This document shows positions 37,401 through 47,064 of a stretch of DNA of 64,000 bases, one piece after another. Location of the stretch: assembly GCF_005144585.1 (NCBI RefSeq), contig NZ_SSMQ01000025.1:1-64000 (forward strand), written 5' to 3'. Each line of letters opens with the position of its first letter. Position 1 is the first letter of the stretch. Below the pieces are notes generated by a model. That model was not told where the DNA came from. It did no database searches and saw only the letters and a list, made by a program, of their open reading frames with translations. The stretch is from Polyangium fumosum. Its GTDB lineage: Bacteria > Myxococcota_A > Polyangia > Polyangiales > Polyangiaceae. The position numbers and the translations under genes are program-made.

Positions 37401-40400
37401 CACGTCGATGCGCTCGCGCTCCGTCGTGACCACGTCGAGCTGCATCTCGAGGACGCCCACGAGATCCGGCCACTGGTGCGTCTGGTTGTAGACGCGCTCC
37501 AGGCCGCGCATCGCGAGCAGGTTGGCCGCGTCCACCTCGAGCACCTCGCGGTAGACCTGACCCGCCTTCTCGATCTGGCCGAGGTCCTTTTCGTAGAGGC
37601 CCGCGCAACGCAGCTTCGTGGCCGCGATCTGCGAGGCTTCCGTCTGCGCCTTGCCCTTGCGGGTCAGGATGTCGACGAGCTCGGGGAGCAGGCCGCGATC
37701 CGTGTAGATGCGGTCGAGCGCCTCGAGCGCCGCCAGGTGGTACGCGTCCACGTCGAGCGCGCGCTTGTAGAACGAGAGGCCCTGCTCCACGTCGCCCGCG
37801 TTCTTCTCGAGCACCTCGCCGAGCTCCGTCAGGATCTCCTTGCGATCGGTGTCCTTGACAGCGATCTCGAGGGCCCGCGTGAGCATCTGGCCCTGCTGCT
37901 GCCATTGGCCGCCCTTCTTGTGGAAGTTCGCCATCTGGCGCAGCACGTCGACGTTGTTCGGGTCGATCTGCAGCACCTTGCCGTAGTACGGCTGCGAGTA
38001 CTCGGGGTGCCCGAGGTCCTCCGCGTACCACTTCGCGAGGTGCAGGCAGAGCCGGATCGTGCGGAGCGGATCCCGGTCCGGGTTCAGCGCCTGCAGCCAG
38101 CCGTTGACCGTCTGCACAAGCTCCGGCCAGCGGTTCGTCGCCTGCGCCATGCGCTCGAGGTAACGAACCGTCTCCATATTGTCGAAGTCGAGCTCGAACG
38201 CCGTGAGCAGCGCGTCGAACGCCTGCATCCGGTCTTCGAGCTCGGTCTCGAACACGCGCGCGACCTTGCGGAGGATGTCCGTCTTCTCGTCGGTGTCCTC
38301 GCGCGAGTCGAGGCGCGCGAGGTACAGCTCGATGAGCGGCTCGGCGCGGTGCGCGGCCGAGTGCAGTTCTTCGAGCGCGAGGTACGCGCGATCGTGCGTC
38401 GGCTCGATCTCGAGAACCTTCTCGTACGCCGGCGTGCCCTTGTCCTTGTCCTGGACCTGGTGCTCCCAGATGTCGGCGACCTCGAGGTACTCGCGGATCT
38501 TCTCCGCGCCGTCCTCGTACGCCGCCGCGCGGCCCATCTTGACGTCGATCACCTCGACCCAGCGCTCTTCGGCGCGGAGCAGGTTCTCGAGCGCCGCCAT
38601 GGCCTCGAAGTCGCGCGGATCGACCGCGAGCAGCTTCCGCCACGCATCGATCGCATCGTACGCCTGGACGAGCACGTTCTGGTACGTCGTCCCGAGCTCG
38701 CGGTAGAGGGCCACCACGTTCTCGGCCGGCAGCACCGAACCTGCGCGATCCACCGTCTGGTGGAGAATGCTCACGAGCTCGTTCGGATCGTTGCGCTTCC
38801 GCCAGATGTCCGCGATCGCGTAGAGCGCCTCGACGTTCGCGTACTCGATGTCGAGCGCGCGATTGTAGTCGTCGAGCGCGAGGTCGTCGCGCGTCAGCTT
38901 GTCGTTGTAGAGCTTCGCGCGACGGAGGAGCACGGCCACGCGTGCCTCGTCGGTCGGCTCAACGTCGAACTGCCGCTCGAGGGCCTCGCAGAGCTCCGCC
39001 CACCGCTGCTCGCGCTCGTACAAGTTCGCGAGCGCGAAGAGCGCCTCCGTGTCCTCGCCCTTGATGTCGAGGACCTGCTTCCACATGTCGATCGCGGCCG
39101 GGATGTTGTTGAGCATCTCCGGCTCGGAGAGCAGGCGCGCCATCTTCGCGCGCACGTCGCCCTCGTTCGCCGTGATCTGGAGCTCGCGCTCGTAGACGCC
39201 CATCAGCTCGGTCCACGAACCCTTGCTGCCGTACAGGCGCTCGAGTGCGTAGATCGCGGCCTCGTTGTTCGGGTCGAGTTCGTCGAAAAGCCGACGGAAG
39301 GCGCGGATCGCGTCGTCCACCTGCCCGAGCTGCTCCTCGTACACCTGGCCGAGGCGGCCGTAGAGCTCGATGTGCTCGTACGGCTCCATCGGCACCTTGA
39401 CCCGCTGCTCGAGGATCCCCGCGAGGTCGGCGTACTGCTCGAGCCCCGTGTAGATCCGATCGAGCTCGGCGAGCGCCTTCGGATCGAGCGGATCGACGCC
39501 GAGCACGTAGCGGTACGTCTGTTCCGCCTTCTCGATGTCGCGCAGCTCCTCCTCGAACACGCGCGCGAGCCGCGTGCCGATGTTCGTCTGCACCGCCTTG
39601 TCGCCGTGCAGGCCGAGCACGTCGGCATACGCGTCGCCGAGGGTGTTCCAGCCGCCGTCCGTCGAACCGCCGAGCCGCTCGACCTCTTCGAGCGTCTTCT
39701 CGTCCGCCGGGTACTCCTTGAGCGCGCGGACGTACACGCCGAGCGCGCCGTCGAGCGCCACGAGCCGCTCCTCGTGGATCTCCGCCATGCGATAGTACAT
39801 GGCGAGCCGATCCGCGGGCTCCGTGAGGTGCGTGAGCTGCGCTTCGAGGACGCCCGCGAGCTTCTCCCAGTCACCGGACGACTGGTAGAGCGGCTCCAGG
39901 ATCTCGCCGATCTCGAGCTGCTTCACGCCCGCCGCGAAGAGCCCTTCGAGAGCCTCCAGCGTTGCCGTGTGATCGGGCGCCGCGTTCAGGATCTCGCGGT
40001 AGACGCCGATCGCCGCCGCCAGATCGTTCAAGCGGAGCTGGTGGACCTGGCCGAGGCGGTACTTGAACTCGAGCGCGTCCTCCGGGTTCGGCGACGACTC
40101 GGCCTCACGCGCGAGCACGGGCACGAGATCGGTCCAGCGCTCAGTCATCGTGAAGAGCCGGTCGAGCGAGGAGATCGCCGTCCAGTTCTCCGCGTCGACC
40201 TCGAGCACGCGCCGGTAACGCGCCACCGCGCTGTCGACGTCCTCGAGCTGCGTCTCGAAAATCCCCGCGAGACGAAGACCGAGCTCGACGAACTGATCCG
40301 GCTGCTCACCGAGCTTGCCGAGTTCCTGATCGTAGAGCGCCGCGACGTCCTTCCACCGCGTCACGTACATCGCGAGCCGCTCGATGTTGCCGAGCGAATC

Positions 40401-43400
40401 CTGGTTCGCGATGTCGAACGTCACCGCCCGCGCGTACGTGTCGAAGGCCGCCTGGTGGTTGCCGAGCATCTCCTCGTGCAGGCGTGCGATGCGGTGGAGC
40501 AGCTCCACCTTGGCGTACGGATCGTCCGCCTTCGCGACCTGGACCTCGAGGACGCTGATCAGCTTGTCCCACTGCTGCGCGGTGTCGTAGATGGGCTCGA
40601 GCACGAGGGCTGCTTCGAGCGCTGCCGTCGCGCCGCTGCTCTTGATGCCTTCGAGGGCCACCAGCGTGGGCTCGTGATCGGGCATCACCTGCAGGAGATC
40701 GCGATAAAGCTCGATCGCGCGCTGCACGTCGCCGAGGTGCTTCTCGTAGAGCTCGGCGATTCGGTAATTGTAGCTGATCTGCTCCGCCGGATCGGCCGAG
40801 ATGCGCGAGAGGTGCTCGAGCACGCCGAGCAGCTCGTGCCAGTTCTGGGCCTGCTGGTAGAGCACGTCGAGCCGACCGAGCGCCTGCTGATCGTCCGGAT
40901 CGAGCTCGAGCACGCGCTGGTACGTGTCGATCGACGCCGGCACGTCCTTGAGCTCGCTCTCGTAGACCGCGCCCATCTGGTAGTAGATGCTCTTCTTCTC
41001 CTCGGGATCACCGACGAGATCGACCTTCTTCGTGTACACCGCGAGAAGGTCGGCCCACCGCGACAAACCGAGGTAGAGCTTGATGAGCTGATCGATCGCG
41101 CCGAGATCTTCCGGATCGAGCTCCAGGATCTTGCCGTACACCGCGATCGCCGCGTCGTGCCGCTGGAGGATCTCCTCCTCGATCGACGCTGCTTGGAAGA
41201 GCGCGCCCTTCTTCTCGCCGAGCTCGTCGAGAATGTCGGCCTTCTGCTGCAGGATCTGCGAGAGCTCCTCGAAGCGATCCGCAGCCCTGAAGAGGTTCTC
41301 CAGCGCCTCGGCCGCGCCGAGGTTGCGCGCGTCGATCGTGAGCACCTTGCGGTAATGCTTGATCGCGCTCTCGATGTCGCCGATGTCCGACTCATAGACG
41401 CGCGCGCTCATCGTGTAGAGCTGGCTCGAAAGCTCCGGCTCCTGCTGCTGCGCCGCGAGCTCCTCCAGCACGCGCGCGAGGTCGGCGAACCGCCCCGTTG
41501 CGCGCGCCAGTCGATCCAGGCCCTGCTGCGTCGTATCGAGCGCCGGGTCGTGCCCGAGCGCGCGCGCGTACGTGTCGAAGGCCGAGTTCAGATCACCGCC
41601 GGCGTCCTCGTAGAGCGTCGCGATCTGATGGAGCAGCTCCACCTTGCGGCTCACATCGTCGCTCCGTCGGACCTGCACCTCGTGCACGCCGATGAGCTTC
41701 ATGTAATCGCCCGAGGCCCTGTAGAGCGGCTCGAGGATCTCGGCGATCGCCACCTCGTGCTCGGGCAGCTTGCCGAGCCGTTCGAGCGCGCCGAGCGCCT
41801 CCGCATTCGCGGGCTCACGCTCGAGGACCTGGCGGTAGCCCTCAATCGCGGTCTCGAGCAGGTTCATCTTCGACTCGCGCAGCGCCGCGAGGCGGAGCAT
41901 GAGCCGAATCTGCTGCTCGTCCTCGGTGGCGTACCGGAGCTGTTGCTCCAGGTTGTCCGCGAGGTCCTCCCACATGCTCTGCCGCGAGAAGAGCCCGTCG
42001 AGGGCGGCGAGCGCTACGTTGCTCGTCGGATCCTCGCGCAGCACCTCCTGGTAGGCCGCGATCGCGTCGCCGGGCTGCGAGAGCTTCTCCTCGTAGACCT
42101 CGGCCATCTGCGCGAAGAGCGCCTCGCGATCCGTGAACTCCGGCGCGAGCGCGATGCGACGACGGAAAACCTCGATGAGGTCCTGCCACCGCTCGGTGCG
42201 GCGATAGAGCGCGTCCATCGCAGCGAGCGCCTCGCCGTCCGCCGGATCGATCTCGAGCACGCGCTTGTAGCCGTTCGCCGCGTCCTCGATCTTGCCGAGC
42301 TTCTCCGAGATACCCGCGAGCCGCATCCAGTACTCGCGCGCCAGTCGCTCGTCGCTCAGGCCCCCCGCGATCTCACTGAAAACCGCGAAGAGTTTGTCCC
42401 ACGAGCCGGCCTGCGCCGCGAGCTGCTCGAGCTCGCCGCGCGTCTCGCCGTTCGACGGATCGTCCTTCAAGGCGCGGCTTTGCGCCTCGAACGCCCGCGC
42501 GAGATCCGTCAGGTGCTCGGCCGCCGTACGGGCGACCTTGCGCAGGAGGTTCACGCGCGTCCCGACGTCCGCCTCCGCGGCCGCCAGGATCTCGAGGGAC
42601 TGGATGAGCTTCTCCCAGTCGCCGCGCGTCTCGTAGATCTCCTGCAGAATCCCGGCCGCCTCGGCGCGGAGCTCCTCATTCTCGAGCAGCTTCTCGAGCG
42701 CAATGCGAGCGCCGTCGTTCGCCGGATCGAGGACCAGGATCTCCCTGTAATTCTCGAGCGCGCCGTGCGCATCACCGAGCTTCTCGAGCGTCGAGCCGAG
42801 CCGGTACTTGAGGTCGACCGTGATCGCGTCGCCGAGGTTCAGCTCGATGCGCCGACGAAGCACGTCGACGTAGCTCTCCCACTGCTCCTGCTCGCGGTAG
42901 AGCGTATCGAGCGCTTCGAGCGCCGGCGCGTCGGCCGGATCGTCCTGGAGAACCTCGTTGTACGTCGTGATCGCGCTCGCCGGATCCTTGATCTCGTTCA
43001 CGTAGAGCTGCGCGATCGCGTAGCGAATGCTCTTCGTCTCCTCGGTGTCCTGCGCCAGCTCGAGCTTGCGCTTGTAGATCTCGAGGAGCTCCGTGAACCG
43101 ACCCGTGTCGCGGTAGAGGCGCTCGAGCGCCGAGATCGCCGCCGCGTTCTCGCTGTCCGTGTCGTACACGGCGCGGAACTGCGCGAGCGCGTCGTCCACG
43201 CGCTTGACCTCGTCGACGAGCACACGACCGAGCCGGAGCCGCAGCGCGATCCCGAGATCCCGATCCAGATCCTCATCCGCGCGCGCGATCGTCTTGCCGT
43301 ACGACGCGATGAGGCTGTCCCAGCTCCCCGTCGTGCGCGCGACGCGCTCCACATCCTCGACGCACTGCTCGTCGCCGGGTGCGAGCTCGAACGCGGACAG

Positions 43401-45734
43401 GAACCGCTCGAACGCCTTCTGCGGCTCCTTGAGCTTCGCCTCGTAGAGGCCCGCGACCTCACGGTAGAGCGCGAGCTTCGTGTCGGCGTCCTGATCGTTC
43501 GCGAGCTTGACCTCGATCGCGACCGCGAGCCCCTTCGCGTTGTTGGCCTGCGTGTAGAGCGGGATGAGCGCCTCGGCCGCCGGTAGGTACCCGGCGTCGA
43601 TCGTCCACACCTTCTCGTAGGCCTTCATCGCCCGATCGGACTTGCCCTTCTGGTCGAGCCAGAGCTGGGCCGTCTTCATGAGCAGGCTGATCTTGTTCTT
43701 GTCCTCGGTCTCCTTCGCCTCCTGCGACTCGAGAACGCGGATGAACTCGTCCCACTTGCCCTGCTCTTCGTAGAACCGCTGCAGGTCCTCCCAGCGAGCG
43801 ACCTTCAGGTAGAGCTTCTTCAGCGCCTCCTGGGCCTTGCGCTCGTTCGGGTTCAGCGTGAGGAGCTGCTCCCACGCTTCGATCGCAGCGTCGTCGTTGT
43901 TCAGGCGCTCGCCGTAGAGGGCGCCGAGCTTGCCGAGCAGCGCCTCCTTCGCCTTGAAGTCGGCAGTGATCTCGACCTGCTTCTGCAGCACGACGGCGAG
44001 TTTGTCCCAGTCCTTCGAGCGCTCGTGGAGGCCCGACAGCGCATTCAGCGCCTCGACGTTCTCCGGATCGTCGGCGAGCACCTCATCCCAAAGCTCGACG
44101 CAGACCTCGGGCTTCTTGACGCGCTCGGTGGCGAGCTTCGCGATCTCGAGGAACTTCTCGGCGCGCGACGGCCCCGGCGGCATCATCTGCGCCTTGCGCC
44201 GGTTCAGCCCGATGAGCTTCTCCCAGTCGCGACGCTTCTCGTAGCTCTGCTGCAGGTACTCGATCGCTTGCGCGTTCTCGCCGTCGATGACGAGGATCGC
44301 CTCGAAGCACTTCACGGCCTCGGCCGCGTTCGAGAACTTGCCCGTGTAGAGCTCCGCGGCCTGCAGGTAGTACGAGATCTTGTCCGCCGCGTCGGGCACC
44401 GCCTCCGCGAGCTCGACGAGCGTCTTGACGTACTCGTTGAAGCGCTTGGCCTGCTCCTGCTTCTGCGCCTTCGCCTTGAGCTCTTCGATCTTCGCCCAGT
44501 CGACGGCGTCCTCCTCCTCGACGACCTCCGTGGACACCTCGGTCTCCACCTCGGGCGCAGCGGCGGACGGCGCAGGCTCGGACACGGCAGGCACCGAAGC
44601 CGCAGGCACCGAGGTCGCCGCGCCGAGGCGCTCGCCGATCTGCGTCTCGAACGCGAGCAGCGTCGGGTGCTGCGGCGCGACCTGCGAGAGCCTCTCGAAC
44701 CAGGGCCGCGCGCGCATCACGTTGCCGAGCTTCTGCCAGATGATCCCGCCGGCCTGCGCGAGCATGAACGGCGAGCCGTTGCCACCGTCCGAAGCGATCT
44801 TCTCGGCGAGCGCCGCGACGCGCTCCCAATCGCCTTCCTTGGCACCCCAACCATCACGCAGGTACGTGAACGCGCCCTCGGCCTCGGGATCGTGCGCGAG
44901 CGCCTCTTCGAGCAGCTTCGAGCCGAGCTCCGGGTTCTGATGGCGCGTCGCCCAGCGCGTGCCGAACCGAAGCGCTGCCTCGGCGCGACCACGGCCGCTC
45001 ATCGCATCGAGCACGCGGCGCTGCGCGTCGACGAGCGTCTGCGAGCGCTCCTCCTCCACGAGGATCCCCTCGTAGAGCGCGGCCACCTGCCGATCGAGCG
45101 GGTTTGCCTCGTATGCCTTCGCGAGAAGGTCATCGACCTCCGCCGGCGCAAAGCGACGCGCGAGACGCGCGGCCCGCAGGAACAGGCGCGCCCGCGAAGC
45201 CCCGTCGAGCGACGCGTCGTTCGCGCGCTGCAGGAGCTCTGCGACGTGCGCCTCCCAGCTCTCCAGCTCGACCTGCGCGTCGGCGAGGCTGGCGCGCGCC
45301 TCCTCGCTCGTGCCCCCGGACGTACCGAGCGCGCGCGCATACGTCGACACGGCTTTCTCATTGTCGCCGATGTCGCAGTACACGTCCCCGAGCTCCAGGA
45401 GCAGCTCGGTCGCTTCGGGGCCGTCTCCGAGCCCCTTCAGCTCGAGCTCGAGGAGCCTCTGGACCATGTTGATCTTGCCAAGGTCCCAGTACACGAGCCG
45501 CGCGAGGCGAAGTGCCTCGGTGAGCGTCGAATTCAGCTTGAAGGCGTCCTGCAAATGCTTGAGCGCCTTGACACCCTGGAGGAACTTCTCCTCGAGGAGC
45601 CGCCCAAGACGCAGGTGGTAACCAGCCTTCGCCGTGGCATCCGCCTCACCGGCGAGCCCCTTTTCGAGCTCTTCAGCGAGCCCCTGCCATTCACGAACCG
45701 ACTCGAGATGCTTGAGACGCTGCGCAAGATCCAT
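34476..45734 (-). CDS. gltI: Giant TPR protein, GltI/AgmK-like gliding motility component
   Basis: A 3752-residue protein built almost entirely of paired TPR helices, in a repeating unit of about 70-78 residues (pattern W..L..VLE.......D..E...LL.RIA.LYE..LGD...AI..Y..VLE.DP....AL.ALERLY); I estimate some 45-50 units. No signal peptide or membrane span, so cytoplasmic. A Glu/Val/Ala-rich linker lies near residues 365-400. The final ~300 residues are not TPR and resemble a dead M48 peptidase (see findings). Size and context with gltC-G match M. xanthus GltI/AgmK, a cytoplasmic scaffold of the A-motility machine. GAGGAA precedes the ATG at 45732-45734. Identification rests on architecture and neighbours. 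Confidence 0.85.
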   Translation of the reverse strand: MDLAQRLKHLESVREWQGLAEELEKGLAGEADATAKAGYHLRLGRLLEEKFLQGVKALKHLQDAFKLNSTLTEALRLARLVYWDLGKINMVQRLLELELKGLGDGPEATELLLELGDVYCDIGDNEKAVSTYARALGTSGGTSEEARASLADAQVELESWEAHVAELLQRANDASLDGASRARLFLRAARLARRFAPAEVDDLLAKAYEANPLDRQVAALYEGILVEEERSQTLVDAQRRVLDAMSGRGRAEAALRFGTRWATRHQNPELGSKLLEEALAHDPEAEGAFTYLRDGWGAKEGDWERVAALAEKIASDGGNGSPFMLAQAGGIIWQKLGNVMRARPWFERLSQVAPQHPTLLAFETQIGERLGAATSVPAASVPAVSEPAPSAAAPEVETEVSTEVVEEEDAVDWAKIEELKAKAQKQEQAKRFNEYVKTLVELAEAVPDAADKISYYLQAAELYTGKFSNAAEAVKCFEAILVIDGENAQAIEYLQQSYEKRRDWEKLIGLNRRKAQMMPPGPSRAEKFLEIAKLATERVKKPEVCVELWDEVLADDPENVEALNALSGLHERSKDWDKLAVVLQKQVEITADFKAKEALLGKLGALYGERLNNDDAAIEAWEQLLTLNPNERKAQEALKKLYLKVARWEDLQRFYEEQGKWDEFIRVLESQEAKETEDKNKISLLMKTAQLWLDQKGKSDRAMKAYEKVWTIDAGYLPAAEALIPLYTQANNAKGLAVAIEVKLANDQDADTKLALYREVAGLYEAKLKEPQKAFERFLSAFELAPGDEQCVEDVERVARTTGSWDSLIASYGKTIARADEDLDRDLGIALRLRLGRVLVDEVKRVDDALAQFRAVYDTDSENAAAISALERLYRDTGRFTELLEIYKRKLELAQDTEETKSIRYAIAQLYVNEIKDPASAITTYNEVLQDDPADAPALEALDTLYREQEQWESYVDVLRRRIELNLGDAITVDLKYRLGSTLEKLGDAHGALENYREILVLDPANDGARIALEKLLENEELRAEAAGILQEIYETRGDWEKLIQSLEILAAAEADVGTRVNLLRKVARTAAEHLTDLARAFEAQSRALKDDPSNGETRGELEQLAAQAGSWDKLFAVFSEIAGGLSDERLAREYWMRLAGISEKLGKIEDAANGYKRVLEIDPADGEALAAMDALYRRTERWQDLIEVFRRRIALAPEFTDREALFAQMAEVYEEKLSQPGDAIAAYQEVLREDPTSNVALAALDGLFSRQSMWEDLADNLEQQLRYATEDEQQIRLMLRLAALRESKMNLLETAIEGYRQVLEREPANAEALGALERLGKLPEHEVAIAEILEPLYRASGDYMKLIGVHEVQVRRSDDVSRKVELLHQIATLYEDAGGDLNSAFDTYARALGHDPALDTTQQGLDRLARATGRFADLARVLEELAAQQQEPELSSQLYTMSARVYESDIGDIESAIKHYRKVLTIDARNLGAAEALENLFRAADRFEELSQILQQKADILDELGEKKGALFQAASIEEEILQRHDAAIAVYGKILELDPEDLGAIDQLIKLYLGLSRWADLLAVYTKKVDLVGDPEEKKSIYYQMGAVYESELKDVPASIDTYQRVLELDPDDQQALGRLDVLYQQAQNWHELLGVLEHLSRISADPAEQISYNYRIAELYEKHLGDVQRAIELYRDLLQVMPDHEPTLVALEGIKSSGATAALEAALVLEPIYDTAQQWDKLISVLEVQVAKADDPYAKVELLHRIARLHEEMLGNHQAAFDTYARAVTFDIANQDSLGNIERLAMYVTRWKDVAALYDQELGKLGEQPDQFVELGLRLAGIFETQLEDVDSAVARYRRVLEVDAENWTAISSLDRLFTMTERWTDLVPVLAREAESSPNPEDALEFKYRLGQVHQLRLNDLAAAIGVYREILNAAPDHTATLEALEGLFAAGVKQLEIGEILEPLYQSSGDWEKLAGVLEAQLTHLTEPADRLAMYYRMAEIHEERLVALDGALGVYVRALKEYPADEKTLEEVERLGGSTDGGWNTLGDAYADVLGLHGDKAVQTNIGTRLARVFEEELRDIEKAEQTYRYVLGVDPLDPKALAELDRIYTGLEQYADLAGILEQRVKVPMEPYEHIELYGRLGQVYEEQLGQVDDAIRAFRRLFDELDPNNEAAIYALERLYGSKGSWTELMGVYERELQITANEGDVRAKMARLLSEPEMLNNIPAAIDMWKQVLDIKGEDTEALFALANLYEREQRWAELCEALERQFDVEPTDEARVAVLLRRAKLYNDKLTRDDLALDDYNRALDIEYANVEALYAIADIWRKRNDPNELVSILHQTVDRAGSVLPAENVVALYRELGTTYQNVLVQAYDAIDAWRKLLAVDPRDFEAMAALENLLRAEERWVEVIDVKMGRAAAYEDGAEKIREYLEVADIWEHQVQDKDKGTPAYEKVLEIEPTHDRAYLALEELHSAAHRAEPLIELYLARLDSREDTDEKTDILRKVARVFETELEDRMQAFDALLTAFELDFDNMETVRYLERMAQATNRWPELVQTVNGWLQALNPDRDPLRTIRLCLHLAKWYAEDLGHPEYSQPYYGKVLQIDPNNVDVLRQMANFHKKGGQWQQQGQMLTRALEIAVKDTDRKEILTELGEVLEKNAGDVEQGLSFYKRALDVDAYHLAALEALDRIYTDRGLLPELVDILTRKGKAQTEASQIAATKLRCAGLYEKDLGQIEKAGQVYREVLEVDAANLLAMRGLERVYNQTHQWPDLVGVLEMQLDVVTTERERIDVLLKIAKIQEEQFLKPDLAAARLEQVVDIDPHHEAALDSLERCYRRLRQWHDLINTYDRHINATIDRQKKIDLWSATAKVYAEEVQDFDRAIDAWLNITDLDDKHIPALEALAKLYEKQEDTSRAIDYMTRVADLTPDGKQRVEMYYRIGKQLDEKIGDRIAARDRFEMALDLDPAHLQTLAALRVIAIDSEDWDTAARYLDQEQMNTEAPRQRAKLLVELGRLRDDRLGEHDLAVQAYELALQSDGDNEDAAMPLLAEYVSNEKWTKAEPLGEMLVRKSGKREKSEQHRLQNTFGKVLVAIGKNEQALKAYQAAYAIDMTNRETIEGLADVCFRLGDWAGALTNYQKVLGTTDEAETEARANVYYKLGLIKQNQGQAKQAINNFEKALGVEPAHRPTLDALVGVYDGLKDWKQVAHYKRQILDNIIDGAERFKLLGEIADTWEKDQNPTKSVEALEEALDLEPQNHVLLHRMLTLYQKVSQWEQMVDTLQRIADLETQPGRKSRYFFTMAQIYRDKLEDLPRAVDLFNDALDLDPAFLDAFERINKILTSQRDWKQLERAYRKMLHRVAGKGNIDLEFTLWHALGLIYRDRLEDVNAAVETFKIAARLKPEDQQEHQILAQLYTGLGNTEEAISEYQSLVKIDATNADSYHELYRLYVEQKAYDPAWCTAAALAFIRKADEDEQRFFEDYRPQGMLQVKNRLDNEQWLRNLFHEEENLYIGKIFEMIASAALKAKIATLEAKKEKPVLDPRFRQDPATSTVTFARTFGWASQVLGIPCPALYVRSDVPGALVAVPAEPPSSVAGQTVLTGFSPQELTFIIGKHLAMYRGEHYIKTLFPTVTELTVLLFAAIKLVQPDAPSPADIDKQVLATAQTIRQFMQPMQIEGLRMVVKKFVADGAKANLKRWSQCVDITANRAGYLLCGDLEIAKKIIAAEPQQPGDLPPQEKLKELLLFSVSDQYFALRQQLGIAIGGE

Positions 45735-45802
45735 GGATTCCTCGGCCCCTGACCTGACCTACAAAAGGCCTTGCAAACGACGTCGACGAACCGCGCCCCC
45801 GA

Positions 45803-46714
45803 CTAGTTGCCACCGAGCCGCGTGACCAGCGTCTGCGCGGTCTCGCACTCGGTCTTGAAGCTCGCCGCCTTCGCGCCCTTGCATGCTCGGGCGGTGAAGC
45901 CCTTGAGCATCTGAACGGCTTCCTGCGTCCTCGGCGGGGTGAGCTGCGCGTAAGTGCTGCCCAAGCTGAAGAGAATCTGCACCGACTCCGGGCCCTCGTT
46001 GCCCGCGACCGCCTTCGCCGCCTCGAGCTCCGTCACCATTTCGGGGAGCGACCCGCGATCCTGGTGAACCTGCGAGAGCAGCACGTGCACGCCGAAGAGA
46101 GTCTTGTCGCCGGGCTTCGCGAAGTTCTTCGCTTCCTTGAGCACCTGCTCGGCCTCCTTCGTGTACCCGAGGCGGATGTAGAGATCCGCGAGCGCCGTAT
46201 AGTAACGGATCTCGGTCGGATTGTGCTCGACCGCCTTGGTGTAGTTCTCGAGCGCCTTCTGCTCGTCGTCGGTCCAGAGGAACACGTTGCCGAGCTGGTG
46301 GTAGCAGTCAGCGAAGTTCGGATCGTTCTCGATGCACTTCTGGTACGGCTCCTTCGACTCTTCGTACGAGATCGTCTTCTTCTTCGCCTGCATCTCGAGC
46401 GCGTACGCGCGCTCGAACCAGTAGTTCGCGAACTTCGGCGCGAGCTGCGTGGCGCGGCTCAAGGTCGACGCGGTCTTGTCCCACTCCTCCTTTTTCTTGT
46501 AGGCCATCGAGAGCTTGTAAAAGATCCGATGGTTCGTGGGATCGAGCTTGGTCGCCTGCTCGTACTTCGTGGCAGCGCCATCCGGGTTCAGCGTGACCTC
46601 TTTGTCCGCCTGGTTTGCGAGGATTACGGCTTCCTGCCGGTTCCGGCTGCAGCCCAGCCCGAGCATGCTCGAGACCACGAGACAGGACGCCATCACCATT
46701 GCGCCAAGCTTCAT
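45803..46714 (-). CDS. TPR lipoprotein of the gliding motility locus
   Basis: A 303-residue protein with lipoprotein signal (hydrophobic stretch then LGLGCSRN, Cys about 22) and about six TPR motifs: QATKLDPTNHRIFYKLSMAY, ATQLAPKFANYWFERAYAL, ENDPNFADCYHQLGNVFLW, EHNPTEIRYYTALADLYIRLG. It probably sits on the periplasmic face of the outer membrane. Two genes in this locus encode TPR lipoproteins (the other at 49807); which one corresponds to M. xanthus GltE/AglT is not certain. AAGGTGA precedes the ATG at 46712-46714. Only 68 bases without a terminator separate it from gltI, so they likely form one operon. Confidence 0.85.
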   Translation of the reverse strand: MKLGAMVMASCLVVSSMLGLGCSRNRQEAVILANQADKEVTLNPDGAATKYEQATKLDPTNHRIFYKLSMAYKKKEEWDKTASTLSRATQLAPKFANYWFERAYALEMQAKKKTISYEESKEPYQKCIENDPNFADCYHQLGNVFLWTDDEQKALENYTKAVEHNPTEIRYYTALADLYIRLGYTKEAEQVLKEAKNFAKPGDKTLFGVHVLLSQVHQDRGSLPEMVTELEAAKAVAGNEGPESVQILFSLGSTYAQLTPPRTQEAVQMLKGFTARACKGAKAASFKTECETAQTLVTRLGGN

Positions 46715-47064
46715 TGCTTCGCTCACCTTTCTCTCGGAGCCGGCTCCGCCGCTCCTCGCGTCACCCGCGCGCGTAGAGGGCCACGGCAGCCCCAACCGCA
46801 CCAAGCACGCACATAAGTCCTCGAACTTGCAGCCAAATTGCCGCCCAGGCACAGGACGAGACGTTCTCTTGCGCGCCGAGAATAGGCGGATGGCGCGCCG
46901 AAAGTCCAGTTGGATTGTGCCCATCTCCCAAAGCAACGGGCCAAGCGTCCGGCCGCACTCGGGAGGCCCCGACGCTCCCCCGCGCGCCGATGGTCGTCGA
47001 CAAAAACACGATGCCCCACGGGCTTCTGACCCGCGGGGCATCGCTCCACGATCCCAATCGAACG
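46715..47064. other. Intergenic region between gltG and the TPR lipoprotein
   Basis: 350 bases. It contains the gltG terminator (47003-47043) and then, toward 46715, the presumed promoter region of the TPR lipoprotein-gltI operon. No promoter stands out, and no gene is supported. Confidence 0.5.
47003..47043 (-). terminator. Rho-independent terminator after gltG
   Basis: CGATGCCCC (47009-47017) and GGGGCATCG (47035-47043) pair perfectly, with an inner CGGG/CCCG extension. On the minus strand the stem is followed by TGTTTTTGTC. It ends the gltG transcript 22 bases after the stop. Confidence 0.88.

Noticed and set aside
36873-43586. A 2237-codon open frame on the plus strand inside gltI
   Set aside because: It is antisense to a convincing TPR gene, is composed of Arg/Val/Leu/Asp-rich text typical of the mirror frame of GC-rich codons, and has no family motif.
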